A stretch of DNA of 64,000 nucleotides from CBDDKU01 sp965230375 (GCA_965230375.1 CBDDKU010000007.1:62001-126000), one strand, 5' to 3'. Numbered from the stretch's first letter, positions 49,436-58,118 are shown. Notes: generated by a model not told the origin, from the sequence alone. Made by a program: numbers and translations.

Positions 49436-51556
49436 ATGTCTGGAAATAAAATAGGTCTTGCTCTATTTGCTATTCTACTGATGAGCTTTAGCATAAAGCC
49501 TTCGGGAAAATTAGTGAAGGCATTTGATGCGCTTCAGATATACAACTACTTTGCGGCTAAGGACTTGTTCGAAAAGGCCTTAAAAAAAGATTCTGTTGCG
49601 GCTTCATACGGTCTAAGTTTGATCTATGGGCGAGACGACAACCCGTTTCACAATTTAGACTCTGCTTTTAAATTTATTGAAGTAGCTGAGCGGCTCTATC
49701 CCACATTAGATGAAAAAAAACGTGGTGACTACTCAATTTTAGGAGTCGATTCGACTGCTATTGTCAGTCAACGGATGAGTATCGACTCTTCCATGTTCCG
49801 GGTAGTAAAATCTCAGCCATCCATTCTAGCTTGGGAAGTATATCACGACGCTCACAAGACTGAAGAGTTCAAGGAGCTTGCCCTTGTATACCGAGATTCT
49901 CTTGCATTCAAGTCAGCCTTAGACACGAATACCTCTGCTTCTTTCAAACTCTTTCTAGATAATTATCCCAACGCAAACCAATATGCGGAAGGGCTAGAAA
50001 TTTACGAATGGTTATTATTTGAAGAAGTTGTGGGTCCCGGAGAAATTGAAAATTATCAGGACTTTATAAACCAGTACCCAAGCAATCCACATATAGATCG
50101 TGCTCAGGAAGAGCTTTACAAGAAGTATACAGCTGATGGTCGTGTGGAGTCTTACTTATCTTTTATTCAGGAAAACCCAGACAGCCCGTATGTCGGACAA
50201 GCCTGGAAGCAAGTTTTTGCACTTGAAATAGATCAACTGACGGCAAGTACCCTGGCTGCTTTCAGCCTGAAATATCCGGAGTACCCGTATATGGATGAGC
50301 TCAAAGCTGAATTTGAAGCGACTGTCACGCGATTTTATCCTATCGAGATAATCGGATCATGGGGCTTTATGACTGAGTCTGGCGAAATTGCGATTCCACC
50401 AGTTTATGATTGGGTTGAGCCCTATTCGGAGAACCTAGCCTTGGTGGGAGTGGGCGATGAAGTAAAATACATCAATAAAAATGGAGCGGTAATAGCTGAT
50501 TTGGGGCTCACGGATGGAAGTCGTTTCCAAAAGGGGCACGCCATAGTGGAAAAAGGTGAAACCTGGGGGATTATCGATCGATTCGGTCAATGGACGGTGG
50601 AACCGCAATACGAAGAGCTAGGTGAATATGGCTCGGGAAAGTACTACGCCCACAACGGTATTGCCTACGGGTACATTGATGCCAGTGGAGCAATCGTCAT
50701 TCCTTTTGTTTACGACAATGCCGCTGACTTCAACGGTGGCTATGCTGTAGTAGAGCGAAACGGCTTTTTTGGGGTGATTGACTCTCTTGGAAATCCGGCT
50801 TCAGAATTTAAATATCAATGGATTGAACAACCCAACTTCAAAGAATTACCATCTAGAACGCGAAGAGCGCAGAAATTTGGATTGATTGATGAAAACGGCA
50901 CACTCACTGACAGTCTCTATGACAGGTTGGGTGATTTTCATGAGGGGCTAGCTCTCGCAGCCTTCAAAGGAAAATATGGTTTCATTAATACTGAGGCTGA
51001 TACAGTTGTACCATTCAAATATGCCTTTAGCGATATCGCTTTTAAAGAGTCCAAATTTGTTAATGGACACGCCAAAGTCTTCCAAAAGGAAGGTGTAGGT
51101 ATTATAGATACTTCGGGTCAAAAGACATTTCCGGCCATTTTTCAAGACGTCGGTGTCTACGACTCGACCTTGACGGCAGTGAAGAAGCGTGGAAAATGGG
51201 GCTACGCCAATTCTGATGTAGAGCTGGTTATCGACTACCAATTCGATAGGGCTGGTGACTTCCGAGATTCCACAGCGATTGTTATCTACAAGGAAAAGTT
51301 CGGGTTGATTGGTAAAAATGGAGAGTATGTGCTTCAACCACAATTTGATTTGGTTGAGAGACTCGGCGATACTTTCTTAGTAGCAGACTCATTGGTCATG
51401 GTACTCAACAGTGGTGGGGATACGTTGGTAAACCCGATATATGTAGATAGCGAGATTTTAGACCACCGAGTAGTAAAGCTCCAGCACGAGAACGGACGTT
51501 GGGATTATTTTGATTACCAGGCTAGTCGATTCATTTGGCGCTCAAAAGATGACTGA
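49436..51556 (+). CDS. WG-repeat protein
   Basis: The 706-residue product starts with a hydrophobic signal-like segment (about 4-22). Residues ~25-300 are helical and TPR-like, with repeated segments of the type FxxYPxxPYxxxA. Residues ~305-690 contain eight or nine WG repeats (WGFMTESGEIAIPPVYDWV, WGIIDRFGQWTVEPQYEEL, YGYIDASGAIVIPFVYD and so on), each about 40-45 residues. WG repeats are widespread in Bacteroidota and have no settled function; they probably form a beta propeller or solenoid for binding. The last residues return to a WDYFDYQASRFIWR strand. The gene is downstream of the exported TPR protein, perhaps functionally linked. Confidence 0.87.
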   Translation: MSGNKIGLALFAILLMSFSIKPSGKLVKAFDALQIYNYFAAKDLFEKALKKDSVAASYGLSLIYGRDDNPFHNLDSAFKFIEVAERLYPTLDEKKRGDYSILGVDSTAIVSQRMSIDSSMFRVVKSQPSILAWEVYHDAHKTEEFKELALVYRDSLAFKSALDTNTSASFKLFLDNYPNANQYAEGLEIYEWLLFEEVVGPGEIENYQDFINQYPSNPHIDRAQEELYKKYTADGRVESYLSFIQENPDSPYVGQAWKQVFALEIDQLTASTLAAFSLKYPEYPYMDELKAEFEATVTRFYPIEIIGSWGFMTESGEIAIPPVYDWVEPYSENLALVGVGDEVKYINKNGAVIADLGLTDGSRFQKGHAIVEKGETWGIIDRFGQWTVEPQYEELGEYGSGKYYAHNGIAYGYIDASGAIVIPFVYDNAADFNGGYAVVERNGFFGVIDSLGNPASEFKYQWIEQPNFKELPSRTRRAQKFGLIDENGTLTDSLYDRLGDFHEGLALAAFKGKYGFINTEADTVVPFKYAFSDIAFKESKFVNGHAKVFQKEGVGIIDTSGQKTFPAIFQDVGVYDSTLTAVKKRGKWGYANSDVELVIDYQFDRAGDFRDSTAIVIYKEKFGLIGKNGEYVLQPQFDLVERLGDTFLVADSLVMVLNSGGDTLVNPIYVDSEILDHRVVKLQHENGRWDYFDYQASRFIWRSKDD

Positions 51557-51571
51557 GCAAATAAAGTATCG

Positions 51572-51579
51572 TAGTTTTG
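51572..51579 (+). promoter_or_regulatory. -7 box (TAGTTTTG) of the decarboxylase gene
   Basis: A TAnnTTTG match lies 31 bases before the ATG at 51611. No TTG at -33 is evident. Confidence 0.45.
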
Positions 51580-51610
51580 TACGCGAAAAATTTGCATTCA
51601 AGCAAAAGGA

Positions 51611-53041
51611 ATGGAATTGAATCAGGAGGGAAAAGTGCTCCAGGATATATTTGAGCTAATTCAAGACTGGGTTAGCGAAGGTCGAAACCCTGATGCGAAG
51701 GTGATCGATTACCACAAACCTGAAGAGTTGAAAGAAAAGCTCGATTTGGGTTTGGGTACGGAAGGTTCTGACACTGAAATGCTAAATCAGGTTCGTGAGT
51801 ATTTAAAATATGCTGTTCGAACAAATCACTCATCGTATCTCAACCAATTGTTTGGTGGCTTTAACTTTCCCGCATTTATTGGTGAGGTTATAACATCTCT
51901 CACCAATACTTCTATGTACACATACGAAGTAGCTCCAGTGGCGACACTAATGGAGCAGGAAATCATTCAAAAAATGATCTCCTACACGGGGTGGAATATT
52001 GGAGAAGGAGCGTTGATGACAGGTGGGAGCAATACCAATCTTGTAGCAATGTTGCTCGCCCGCAACTCAAAATTTCCCCAAGCCAAAGCCGAAGGCCTTA
52101 GCTCTTTGCCCAAGCTGGCCATATTTGTCTCTAGCCGTAGTCATTTTTCGATGCTCAAAGGCGCCAATACTATAGGCATCGGGCAAAATGGTGTTTTTAA
52201 AGTTGACTTGGATGGCGATGGGCGAATGCGAGGAGATGCACTAGAAAGGGCGATCGAGAAAGCCGTTTCGGAAGGGTTTACTCCGCTGATGGTTTGCTGT
52301 ACTTCAGGTACCACAGAAACAGGATCCTTTGACGCCATTGATGAGGCTGCTGATGTAGCTGAAAAGTACAAGATTTGGCTGCACGTGGATGGAAGCTGGG
52401 GTGGAAGTGCTATTCTCAGCAAAAAAAGGCAACACCTGTTTGATGGTCTCGATCGAGCTGATTCATTCTCGTGGAATCCGCACAAACTGATGAACATCCC
52501 TTTGATTTGTTCAGCTCTCCTCGTGAAGAGCAATGGAATTATGGGGGAGTCTATTCGCACTCATGCAGCCGATTACATTTATCATGAAAACGATACTTCC
52601 GCCTACGACTTTGGACCCAACTCCTTGCAATGCGGTAGGAGAGTGGATGCTTTAAAATTGTGGCTAGCCTGGAAGTATTTTGGTGATATGGGTTATGCAA
52701 GCCGTATAGAGCACTTGTTTGACTTAGCTGAATATGCAACAGAAATAGTTAAAGATTCACCGGATCTCGAACTGATGTTCTCTACGCAATCGCTCAATGT
52801 AAATTTCCGTTTTATTACTCCAGAGGGTATTGATGCTGATGGCTTCAATGAATCTATACGTTACCGACTTTTGAAGAGTGGTAAGGCTATGGTAAACTAT
52901 TGCCGTTTGGATTCCGGCTTGAGCATTCGACTAATTCTGCTAAACCCGGACCTAAGTGCAGCGGATATTCAGTGTTTCTTTGATTTGTTTATCGAAGAAG
53001 GGAGAACGCTTCTTAAAGAGCGAAACTCCATCCCCGCTTAA
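51611..53041 (+). CDS. PLP-dependent group II decarboxylase (GAD/CSAD-like)
   Basis: The 476-residue protein is a pyridoxal-phosphate amino acid decarboxylase. The PLP lysine is K292 in SWNPHKLMNIPLICSA, and the ring-binding aspartate is D260 in HVDGSWGGSAI. GGSNTNLVAMLLAR (~138) and the QCGRRVDALKLWLAW segment (~345) are notably like animal glutamate and cysteine-sulfinate decarboxylases and less like E. coli GadB or aromatic decarboxylases. Substrates could be glutamate, aspartate, cysteine sulfinate or diaminobutyrate; products could be GABA, beta-alanine, hypotaurine or diaminopropane. A good AAAAGGA site precedes the ATG. No antiporter lies alongside, so it is not an acid-resistance pair of the GadBC type. 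Confidence 0.88.
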   Translation: MELNQEGKVLQDIFELIQDWVSEGRNPDAKVIDYHKPEELKEKLDLGLGTEGSDTEMLNQVREYLKYAVRTNHSSYLNQLFGGFNFPAFIGEVITSLTNTSMYTYEVAPVATLMEQEIIQKMISYTGWNIGEGALMTGGSNTNLVAMLLARNSKFPQAKAEGLSSLPKLAIFVSSRSHFSMLKGANTIGIGQNGVFKVDLDGDGRMRGDALERAIEKAVSEGFTPLMVCCTSGTTETGSFDAIDEAADVAEKYKIWLHVDGSWGGSAILSKKRQHLFDGLDRADSFSWNPHKLMNIPLICSALLVKSNGIMGESIRTHAADYIYHENDTSAYDFGPNSLQCGRRVDALKLWLAWKYFGDMGYASRIEHLFDLAEYATEIVKDSPDLELMFSTQSLNVNFRFITPEGIDADGFNESIRYRLLKSGKAMVNYCRLDSGLSIRLILLNPDLSAADIQCFFDLFIEEGRTLLKERNSIPA

Positions 53042-53101
53042 CTATCATTTTTTCCAAATTTGAGATAGGGTACTTCTATCTGTTTTCTCGCCCGATGGCC
53101 G

Positions 53102-53109
53102 TATCTTTG
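53102..53109 (+). promoter_or_regulatory. -7 box (TATCTTTG) of dps
   Basis: A perfect TAnnTTTG match lies 32 bases before the ATG at 53142. A TTTT at 53083-53086 is the best -33 candidate. Confidence 0.5.
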
Positions 53110-53141
53110 CTGTATCATCAACCTTTGAAAAAAGCAGAAAT

Positions 53142-53636
53142 ATGGAAAATCAAGTTAAAGAGAAAACATTCGATAAATTAGGATTCAATCAGGAAGAAGC
53201 AGGCGAAATAGTTGGAGCCTTAAATCTGCTATTGGCTAATTACGCAGTAGTCTATCAAAAAATTAGAAACTACCACTGGAATGTAGTTGGCGAAGACTTC
53301 TTCGAGATCCACGAAAAGCTAGAAGAAGAGTATCTAGATACTGCTGCTGCAATTGATGAGATTGCTGAGAGAGTGCGTATTCTGGGCTTCCGTCCGCTAA
53401 GCACACTCGCTGAGTTTCTTGAGCATGCCGAAATAGAAGAGCCCACTGGCACGGTTAAATCGGACGACATGATTCCTGATATGCTGAATGACTATCAAAT
53501 ACTCTTGTCATTCATGATCGACGTTGCAGATGTTGCTACTGAGTTTGGAGATTTGGGTACAGAAACACTCATGAGAAACATGGTGACCAGGCTTGAGAAG
53601 AAGAACTGGATGTTCTCATCTTATACAAAGTCATAG
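53142..53636 (+). CDS. dps: Dps-family ferritin-like protein
   Basis: Dps forms 12-subunit cages that oxidise and store iron and protect DNA from peroxide. The 164-residue protein has the intersubunit ferroxidase ligands H45, H57, D72 and E76 in NYHWNVVG, EIHEKLEE and DEIAER; the 12, 15 and 4 residue gaps match Listeria and other Dps proteins. Five helices are predicted by eye. It lacks the Lys-rich N-terminal tail of E. coli Dps, so DNA binding is doubtful. It is monocistronic and iron-related, like the feo cluster about 2 kb away. Confidence 0.94.
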   Translation: MENQVKEKTFDKLGFNQEEAGEIVGALNLLLANYAVVYQKIRNYHWNVVGEDFFEIHEKLEEEYLDTAAAIDEIAERVRILGFRPLSTLAEFLEHAEIEEPTGTVKSDDMIPDMLNDYQILLSFMIDVADVATEFGDLGTETLMRNMVTRLEKKNWMFSSYTKS

Positions 53637-53645
53637 AAAAGGAAT

Positions 53646-53668
53646 GGGTTGTTGAAAAACAATCCTTT
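53646..53668 (+). terminator. GAAA-loop hairpin after dps
   Basis: GGGTTGTT at 53646-53653 pairs with AACAATCC at 53658-53665 (one G:T) around a GAAA tetraloop. Only a short TTTAT follows, so it is a weak terminator or a 3' stabiliser of the dps message. Confidence 0.5.
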
Positions 53669-53788
53669 ATAACGCTTGACTTTTTGTGTAAAACTACAGG
53701 TTTTTAATACCTAAATAATTTAATGTGCTGATTATCAGTGATTAGTTTTCGACGATAAAAAGTCGATAAGTCTTGTTTTACACCATCG

Positions 53789-53815
53789 TTTGGTACGAAA
53801 GTTGAAGTATACTTG
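53789..53815 (+). promoter_or_regulatory. Possible promoter of small RNA unit 1
   Basis: TTTG at 53789-53792 and TATACTTG at 53808-53815 (one mismatch to TAnnTTTG) are 15 bases apart, slightly short. The box ends 3 bases before the conserved 21-nt start of unit 1, which would put transcription start near its 5' end. Confidence 0.4.
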
Positions 53816-53817
53816 TA

Positions 53818-53910
53818 TTGTAAGCATCTTATTTCATTATGTGTCGTTCGACACGATTGGAACAAAATGATTGGTTAAACAGAAAACCCGCCAAACGAGG
53901 CGGGTTTTTT
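53818..53910 (+). ncRNA. Candidate small RNA, unit 1
   Basis: The 93-nt unit begins with TTGTAAGCATCTTATTTCAT plus T, identical to unit 2. It then has hairpin GTGTC-GTTC-GACAC (53841-53854), two GATTGG motifs (53855-53860 and 53869-53874), and a terminator AACCCGCC-AAACGA-GGCGGGTT with a T tail. The first 43 positions align with unit 2 without gaps; the hairpin stem differs in sequence yet still pairs. No open frame fits. The family is not recognised; Rfam families of Bacteroidota such as Flavo-1 should be excluded. Confidence 0.6.
53885..53910. terminator. Terminator of unit 1
   Basis: AACCCGCC pairs with GGCGGGTT around AAACGA and is followed by four more T residues. Two A residues before the stem could extend it, and the A run also makes it usable on the minus strand. 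Confidence 0.88.
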
Positions 53911-54063
53911 GTATTTAAGGGGTGGGGGGAATTAATCTTTGATTGTATATAGAGTAAGAATCGCGTCGGCGTGATGATTTTTAAGATTCTTTCGCATTGC
54001 GAATGAAAATTCAAAAAAAATCACAAAGCGTGAAACTTAAAACGTTTATCCCCGTTATAGGGA

Positions 54064-54155
54064 TTGTAAGCATCTTATTTCATTCAGAACTGGTTATTCT
54101 GATTGGTTAAAATGATTGGTTGAAAAAGCCCCGCAAACGAGCGGGGCTTTTTTTT
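54064..54155 (+). ncRNA. Candidate small RNA, unit 2
   Basis: The 92-nt unit starts 246 bases after unit 1 starts and has the same 21-nt opening. Its hairpin is TCAGAA-CTGGTTA-TTCTGA (54084-54102), in the place of the unit 1 hairpin but with unrelated stem sequence. Then come GATTGG at 54101-54106 and 54114-54119, and a terminator AGCCCCGC-AAACGA-GCGGGGCT. A small inverted repeat (ATCCC/GGGAT) sits just upstream. No clear -7 box was found for this unit. Confidence 0.6.
54127..54155. terminator. Terminator of unit 2, possibly shared with the lipoprotein gene
   Basis: AGCCCCGC pairs with GCGGGGCT around AAACGA, followed by eight T residues on + and five A residues before the stem. It could stop the convergent minus-strand lipoprotein transcript as well. 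Confidence 0.88.
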
Positions 54156-54177
54156 ATTCCAATATTTCGATTCGATC

Positions 54178-55032
54178 TTACTTGATGATCACTACGAGGT
54201 ACTTACTCGCACTCCAGAATTTGAATGGGTCTGTGATCTTTAGAGTTTTCTCTTCTTCACCTTCCAAGACGAAAGAGTCTTCAGGGTGTGTAGTAGCAAT
54301 CTCAACCTTCTCGGCATTGAGTGGTATACTCATTGCCTGAGTGATATCAACTTCTGCAAAGAAATCTGAGTTGAAATCATCTTTCAACTGTTTTGTACCA
54401 CCCATTCCGATGATCGACCCATCTTTTTCAAGAACTCCATTGTCTTTAAGGTCTTTGAAAGTACCAATCGCAAAATATGCTCTGTTTAATTCATCTGCCT
54501 GAATTTGGATAATGTCAGCTTGAATCTCATTTCTAAATTCAGCTGAGTCCAACATTTCATTCAAGATTTCAATTGTGAAATTTGCAGCGGTCAGATTTTC
54601 TTTCAAGTAAGCTATTTCTTCTTCCTTGCTCTCAATATCTTCTGAGAGCTGATTAAGCATTTTCTTCATGCTTTCAGATTCTGTACCATACTCTTTAAGC
54701 TGACGATCCATTTTATCGATAGTCGACTTATTATCCGCCAATAGGTTGTTGATAGCCTGAATGTCTTTTGTAATCGCTTCTCTTGTGTCAGTACCTTCTT
54801 TAAGGTCACCCATACTCACCTCGATATTATCTTCTCTTTGGCTAATAAGAGCAAGGTTTTGTTGGATGCTGGCGAAGCTTTCCTCAAACAGTGTGAGCGT
54901 AGAGTCTTTAACTTCTAATTCACTTTGAAGTGCTTCGTTCTCTTCTTGGAGCCGGTTTATTTCCTCTTTTTTGCTTGTTCCGCAGCTAGCGATGATAACT
55001 GCAGAAAGGAACATTAGAGCAATTTTTTTCAT
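54178..55032 (-). CDS. Coiled-coil lipoprotein, function unknown
   Basis: The 284-residue protein starts MKKIALMFLSAVIIASCG, a lipoprotein signal with lipobox IASC and the Cys at 17. Residues ~22-170 are a long Glu/Lys/Leu coiled coil (RLQEENEALQSELEVKDS and following). Residues ~175-284 form a compact mixed domain ending KFWSASKYLVVIIK. I do not recognise a named family, though lipoproteins of this build are common in Bacteroidota. A peripheral membrane anchor spanning the periplasm is a reasonable inference. It lies alone between the small RNA region and a DUF2231-like gene 42 bases upstream. Confidence 0.8.
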   Translation of the reverse strand: MKKIALMFLSAVIIASCGTSKKEEINRLQEENEALQSELEVKDSTLTLFEESFASIQQNLALISQREDNIEVSMGDLKEGTDTREAITKDIQAINNLLADNKSTIDKMDRQLKEYGTESESMKKMLNQLSEDIESKEEEIAYLKENLTAANFTIEILNEMLDSAEFRNEIQADIIQIQADELNRAYFAIGTFKDLKDNGVLEKDGSIIGMGGTKQLKDDFNSDFFAEVDITQAMSIPLNAEKVEIATTHPEDSFVLEGEEEKTLKITDPFKFWSASKYLVVIIK

Positions 55033-55074
55033 GTCTTGGTTTTTAGGTGTGGGTCAAATATAAGGTTAAGTTGA

Positions 55075-55572
55075 TTAATCACCGTCGTATTCAGAGTGGT
55101 CGTGTTCTCCCGCTTCTTGCTTAAATCCATCTCTAATTTCTGGGTGTCTAATCTCTCCACCCGTTTTTGCAGCTATTAGCATATAGCCAGCACTACCAAT
55201 AGATCCGGCGAGTACAATAAGTGATAGTAATTGGGCAAATGAGCGCTTTTTGAGATTGGCCCATAAAGCCACTATAGCCAAAGCTCCAAGAATCAAAGCA
55301 AGCGTGCGAGCACCTTCTCCTTTTTCTTCGTGTTCATGGATGATGTCGTGAATGCCATCTTCTATGTTCATTTTTTCTACAATTTCTTCCGCTTCTTCTC
55401 CAGAGCTCACTGCAGGAATAGCGGTTATACCTGCAAGAATTAAGAAAACTAAACCAAGGTTTTTAACTCCGTGGTTTCTAAGAATCAGTCCGATCAGAAT
55501 ACTAATCATTCCAAATACTGTTGCGAAGACTGGAAGGTGGTTTAGAGCCAAATGCGCCTGTGCAGCGTTCAT
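55075..55572 (-). CDS. DUF2231-like four-helix membrane protein
   Basis: From the ATG at 55572 the protein has 165 residues, opening MNAAQAHLALNHLPVFATV with the AHxxxNHLPV motif common in DUF2231-like membrane proteins. Four hydrophobic segments lie at about 12-30, 37-55, 91-105 and 113-132. A His/Glu-rich loop (IHDIIHEHEEKGEG) and a C-terminal EHDHSEYDGD tail could bind metal. An in-frame start at 55623 would place polar residues ahead of the motif and is less likely. It diverges from feoA, but a link to iron is only suggested by place. Confidence 0.75.
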   Translation of the reverse strand: MNAAQAHLALNHLPVFATVFGMISILIGLILRNHGVKNLGLVFLILAGITAIPAVSSGEEAEEIVEKMNIEDGIHDIIHEHEEKGEGARTLALILGALAIVALWANLKKRSFAQLLSLIVLAGSIGSAGYMLIAAKTGGEIRHPEIRDGFKQEAGEHDHSEYDGD

Positions 55573-55768
55573 AATTGTAGAGTTTTTGCGAACATACAAT
55601 TTATGAGCAAAAAATCTGCTCATCCATGGTGTTCTAGATCATAAATATGGTTTTAGATTACCTAATACCTTGATTACGGTATATTGAATCTGATACTTTG
55701 TCGATTCCTAATTCTCTCGTATTATTGCAGTTGTTTAGACTCATTTTAAATAGAACAGTTCGGTTCAT

Positions 55769-55993
55769 ATGACGGCTGACAGTATACTGCTAAAGGAAGT
55801 TGTTGAGATTTTACAAGTTGATTCATCTGAAATCGGACGGAGACTCGGTGAAATGGGGTTCCTTCCAGGAAAGTCAATTCAGTTGCTTCTCAAAGCTCCT
55901 TTTGGAGATCCAATGGCATTTCAGATTGACAACACCGTTATCGCTCTTCGAAAAGACGAAGCACAATCTATCAGAGTTAAAGTAAACTCATAG
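55769..55993 (+). CDS. feoA: FeoA ferrous iron transport accessory protein
   Basis: FeoA is a small cytosolic SH3-like protein needed for FeoB activity. The 74 residues are the usual size, with IGRRLGEMGFLPGKSIQLL and GDPMAFQIDNTVIALRKDEA matching the family. feoB follows 15 bases downstream in the same direction. An obvious Fur-box palindrome is not seen in the 196 bases to the divergent gene, but I cannot exclude a degenerate one. Confidence 0.95.
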   Translation: MTADSILLKEVVEILQVDSSEIGRRLGEMGFLPGKSIQLLLKAPFGDPMAFQIDNTVIALRKDEAQSIRVKVNS

Positions 55994-56008
55994 CGGGTAA
56001 ACACTACA

Positions 56009-58114
56009 ATGGGAGATAAATCAGCTCCAACTTCTATTGCGCTTGCGGGTGTTCCTAATGTCGGTAAGACCACCATTTTTAATAGCCTTACCGGTCTCAA
56101 TCAAAAAATAGGGAATTATCCTGGCGTCACGGTCGATAAGAAAACCGGTGTTTTCAAGCGCGATGGCCGCTCATTAAACATAATTGACTTACCAGGTACC
56201 TACAATATATTTCCGCGTTCAGAAGACGAACGTGTCGTATTTCGCGTCTTAAGTGGACTTGAAAAAAAGACGAATGTTGATGCTGTATTGGCTGTGGTGG
56301 ATATGTCGAATCTCGAGCGTGGCCTTTTCTTGATTACTCAGCTTATCGATCTGGGCTACCCCCTTGCAGTGGTTCTTAATATGGCTGATCAAGCTGATCG
56401 CCAGCAGATATCGCTTAACAAGAACATGCTCGAAAGACTCCTGGGAGTTCCTGTATTTATTTCATCTGCCGATAAAGGTGAGGGAATTGAAGAGATCAAG
56501 TCGGCTATGATGCGTGGTGAATTTAAAGTAGGGCGGACTGTCATTGACCATACTGACCTGGAAAATGAAGAGCTTCTATTGAAAGTTGCCGGCCTCACGA
56601 ATCAGCCCAACGCCTATCGCGCTCTTCAGGTTCTAAAATTCAGGACTGAAGAAACGGAAATAGAGCATAGGGAAAGACTGGACGAACTCGCTCAAGAATT
56701 TAGTTTCGATTCTGAAAATGCGCAATCTATTGAGACGGAGCTGAGGTACAAGAAGGTTGATGAGATTATCTCGAAATGCGTAAAAAAACCCATCAAGCCA
56801 ATTCCTGAGATCAGCCGCAAACTCGACGCGATCTTTTTACACAAGTTTTGGGGTGCTTTCATTTTTGGTGCAATCATGTTTTTATTGTTCCAATCTATTT
56901 TTACTTGGGCTGAAGCACCAATGGATTGGATAGATAATGGTTTTGCATTTCTCGGACATTGGGTCAAAAATGGACTTCCTGCAGGTGTCCTGACTGATTT
57001 GTTGACTGAAGGTATAATACCAGGATTAGGTGGGATCGTTATTTTTGTTCCTCAGATAGCCTTGTTGTTTACCTTCCTGGCCATCTTGGAAGGAACAGGC
57101 TACATGGCCAGGGCGGTATTCATCACTGACAGATTGATGCGGCCTTTTGGATTGAATGGACGTAGTGTGGTTCCTTTGATTTCAGGTTTCGCTTGCGCAA
57201 TTCCTGGTATAATGGCCGCACGTACGATCTCAAATACCAAGGACAGGCTGATCACCATATTTGTTACTCCTTTTATGAGTTGCTCGGCTCGGCTTCCGGT
57301 CTACATTATCCTTATTGGACTGCTATTTCCCGATTCGGATGGTGGATTTTTTGACCCCAGAGGACTGGCCTTGTTCTTTCTGTACATTTTGGGTATAGCT
57401 GCAGCTCTCGCCTCGGCTTTTGTTATGAAGCTGTTCATGAAGAGTTATCGGAATGGAGGATTGGTTTTAGAACTACCGAGGTATCAGTACCCCCATTTGA
57501 AGACTGTTGTGTTGACTGCTTTCGAGAAATCGAAAACATTTGTCTTCGAAGCAGGTAAGATCATTTTAGCCATCTCAATCGTATTATGGGTATTGGCTTC
57601 ATATGGGCCAACCAAGCAAATGGCAGAGGCTAGAAACGCCGTGCCCGAACCATCTGAACAGATGGGAATAACGCAAGATGATTACGATCAGGCTTTGGCA
57701 TCAGCAGAGCTGGAGGCATCTTATGCAGGAATAATTGGAAAATGGATAGAACCGGTCATCAAACCCTTAGGTTATGACTGGAAAATTGGAATCGCCCTAG
57801 TGTGCAGCTTTGCAGCACGAGAAGTATTCGTTTCTACCATGGCCACGCTATACAGTATTGGTGACAGCGACGAAGACATTGAATCCTTACAGGACTTGCT
57901 GAAGGGAGAAAAGAAACCAGATGGGACACCCGTGTTCACCCTAGCTATGGTCTGGTCATTACTGATTTTTTATGCTTTTGCTATGCAGTGCATGAGTACT
58001 GTCGCAGTGGTCTACCGTGAAACGAAGTCAATAAAATGGCCGCTTATTCAAACGGTGTATATGACTTTACTCGCATACGTCTCCGCATTCTTAACATTTC
58101 ATTTCTTATCTTGA
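56009..58114 (+). CDS. feoB: Ferrous iron transporter FeoB
   Basis: FeoB imports Fe2+ across the inner membrane. The 701-residue protein has an N-terminal G domain: G1 GVPNVGKT at 14-21, G3 DLPG near 61, G4 NMAD near 126, G5 SSADKGEG near 153. The helical GDI-like region and then the membrane part (~280-700) follow, with the gate motifs VPLISGFACAIPGIMAARTI and CSARLPVYIILIG. The conserved Cys in the CAIPG stretch is present. G4 is NMAD in place of the more usual NMxD with Met/Val, still within tolerance. It is coupled in a feoA-feoB-Cys-rich protein operon. Confidence 0.97.
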   Translation: MGDKSAPTSIALAGVPNVGKTTIFNSLTGLNQKIGNYPGVTVDKKTGVFKRDGRSLNIIDLPGTYNIFPRSEDERVVFRVLSGLEKKTNVDAVLAVVDMSNLERGLFLITQLIDLGYPLAVVLNMADQADRQQISLNKNMLERLLGVPVFISSADKGEGIEEIKSAMMRGEFKVGRTVIDHTDLENEELLLKVAGLTNQPNAYRALQVLKFRTEETEIEHRERLDELAQEFSFDSENAQSIETELRYKKVDEIISKCVKKPIKPIPEISRKLDAIFLHKFWGAFIFGAIMFLLFQSIFTWAEAPMDWIDNGFAFLGHWVKNGLPAGVLTDLLTEGIIPGLGGIVIFVPQIALLFTFLAILEGTGYMARAVFITDRLMRPFGLNGRSVVPLISGFACAIPGIMAARTISNTKDRLITIFVTPFMSCSARLPVYIILIGLLFPDSDGGFFDPRGLALFFLYILGIAAALASAFVMKLFMKSYRNGGLVLELPRYQYPHLKTVVLTAFEKSKTFVFEAGKIILAISIVLWVLASYGPTKQMAEARNAVPEPSEQMGITQDDYDQALASAELEASYAGIIGKWIEPVIKPLGYDWKIGIALVCSFAAREVFVSTMATLYSIGDSDEDIESLQDLLKGEKKPDGTPVFTLAMVWSLLIFYAFAMQCMSTVAVVYRETKSIKWPLIQTVYMTLLAYVSAFLTFHFLS

Positions 58115-58118
58115 GAAT

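Larger units (their letters stand above)
53637..54177. other. 541-bp intergenic region rich in inverted repeats
   Basis: The region lies between convergent dps and the coiled-coil lipoprotein gene. It holds the dps hairpin, a TCGAC/GTCGA hairpin (53749-53766) and two tandem ~92-nt RNA-like units with terminators (separate entries). Between the units lie AAGAATC/GATTCTT and TTCGC/GCGAA inverted repeats. A 61-codon frame on the minus strand crosses the first unit and looks spurious. Confidence 0.75.

Noticed and set aside
53829..54014. 61-codon frame on the minus strand between dps and the lipoprotein gene
   Set aside because: It runs through the first RNA-like unit and its terminator, has low-complexity composition and no conserved motif or ribosome site.
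53818..54155. Tandem units as a MITE or other mobile repeat
   Set aside because: There are no terminal inverted repeats or target-site duplications, no third copy seen in the window, and the changes keep RNA pairing.
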